Assembly (NCBI GenBank): GCA_035460505.1
Contig: DATHWP010000074.1
Span: forward strand, 1-23,001
Length of the DNA: 23,001 nucleotides
From: Methyloradius sp035460505
GTDB taxonomy: Bacteria; Pseudomonadota; Gammaproteobacteria; Burkholderiales; Methylophilaceae
Reading direction: 5' to 3'
The notes beneath the pieces are model-generated. The model made no database searches. It was not told the origin of the DNA and saw only the letters and a list, made by a program, of their open reading frames with translations. Positions within the stretch are counted from its first letter, which is position 1. Each line of letters opens with the position of its first letter. The position numbers were made by a program, and so were the translations under genes. Shown one piece after another: positions 22,931 through 23,001 of the stretch.

Positions 22931-23001
22931 ATGATAAAAGAGTGGCGATTATTGTTGCTGGCGATTGGGTTTTTTACCCGCATACCCATGCCCGCGCATC
23001 C
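22931..23001 (+). CDS. cobS: start of cobS, adenosylcobinamide-GDP ribazoletransferase (cut by window end)
   Basis: Only 23 codons are present: MIKEWRLLLLAIGFFTRIPM and a further three residues. The hydrophobic start with FFTRIPMP is the typical N-terminus of CobS (E. coli-like members read LQFLTRLPVP). CobS joins alpha-ribazole with adenosylcobinamide-GDP to give adenosylcobalamin and is an inner-membrane protein. Start ATG 22931 is 6 bp after the cobT stop with little ribosome site, so coupling is likely. The assignment is strengthened by the upstream cobT. Confidence 0.8.
   Translation, partial: MIKEWRLLLLAIGFFTRIPMPAH

Overview
The window reads as chromosomal DNA of a betaproteobacterium, most likely a Methylophilaceae (Methylotenera/Methylophilus-like) methylotroph. 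This rests on protein style, moderate GC content and the gene combination, not on any database search. It is gene-dense. There is no gap above about 205 bp between genes, so no large empty stretch needs explaining.

Region 1 (1-13543, all + strand) is an MSHA-type type IV pilus assembly cluster. A good sigma-70-like promoter (29-57) precedes a sigma-54-dependent response regulator of the PEP-CTERM PrsR type. Then follow, mostly coupled or a few bases apart, mshM (AAA ATPase with a C-terminal SPOR-like domain), mshL (secretin lipoprotein), mshN (TPR protein), mshE (assembly ATPase with an N-terminal MshEN domain), mshG (inner-membrane platform), mshI/mshJ/mshK (PilM-PilN/PilO/PilP-like alignment complex) and two related pseudopilin-like proteins. 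The major pilin, most minor pilins and the prepilin peptidase are not in the window, so the cluster is only an assembly core.

Region 2 (13554-17283) starts with a MoeB/ThiF-type E1-like enzyme, the last gene of the + strand run. Facing it on the - strand is an nfeD-SPFH (QmcA/stomatin) pair. Divergent from that pair, on the + strand, are lemA and a GIDE-like two-TM membrane protein that carries a perfect EF-hand loop. This is a membrane-organisation block.

Region 3 (17284-20882) is valS followed 2 bp later by a small three-TM protein resembling the Pycsar effector PycTM (DUF5706), with no cyclase beside it. The valS start codon lies in one arm of a perfect 10-bp inverted repeat that brackets an extended -10 promoter; the mRNA from that promoter would be almost leaderless.

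Region 4 (20879-21679, - strand) holds tRNA-Phe(GAA), then a promoter and a coupled rhodanese-tusA sulfur-transfer pair. Region 5 (21680-23001, + strand) is a leader rich in inverted repeats, then cobT and the first 23 codons of cobS, for assembly of the lower ligand of cobalamin.

The most worthwhile leads are the valS operator/hairpin arrangement, the orphan PycTM-like protein, the two tandem pseudopilins (one with an apparent internal duplication), and the EF-hand in the GIDE-like protein.
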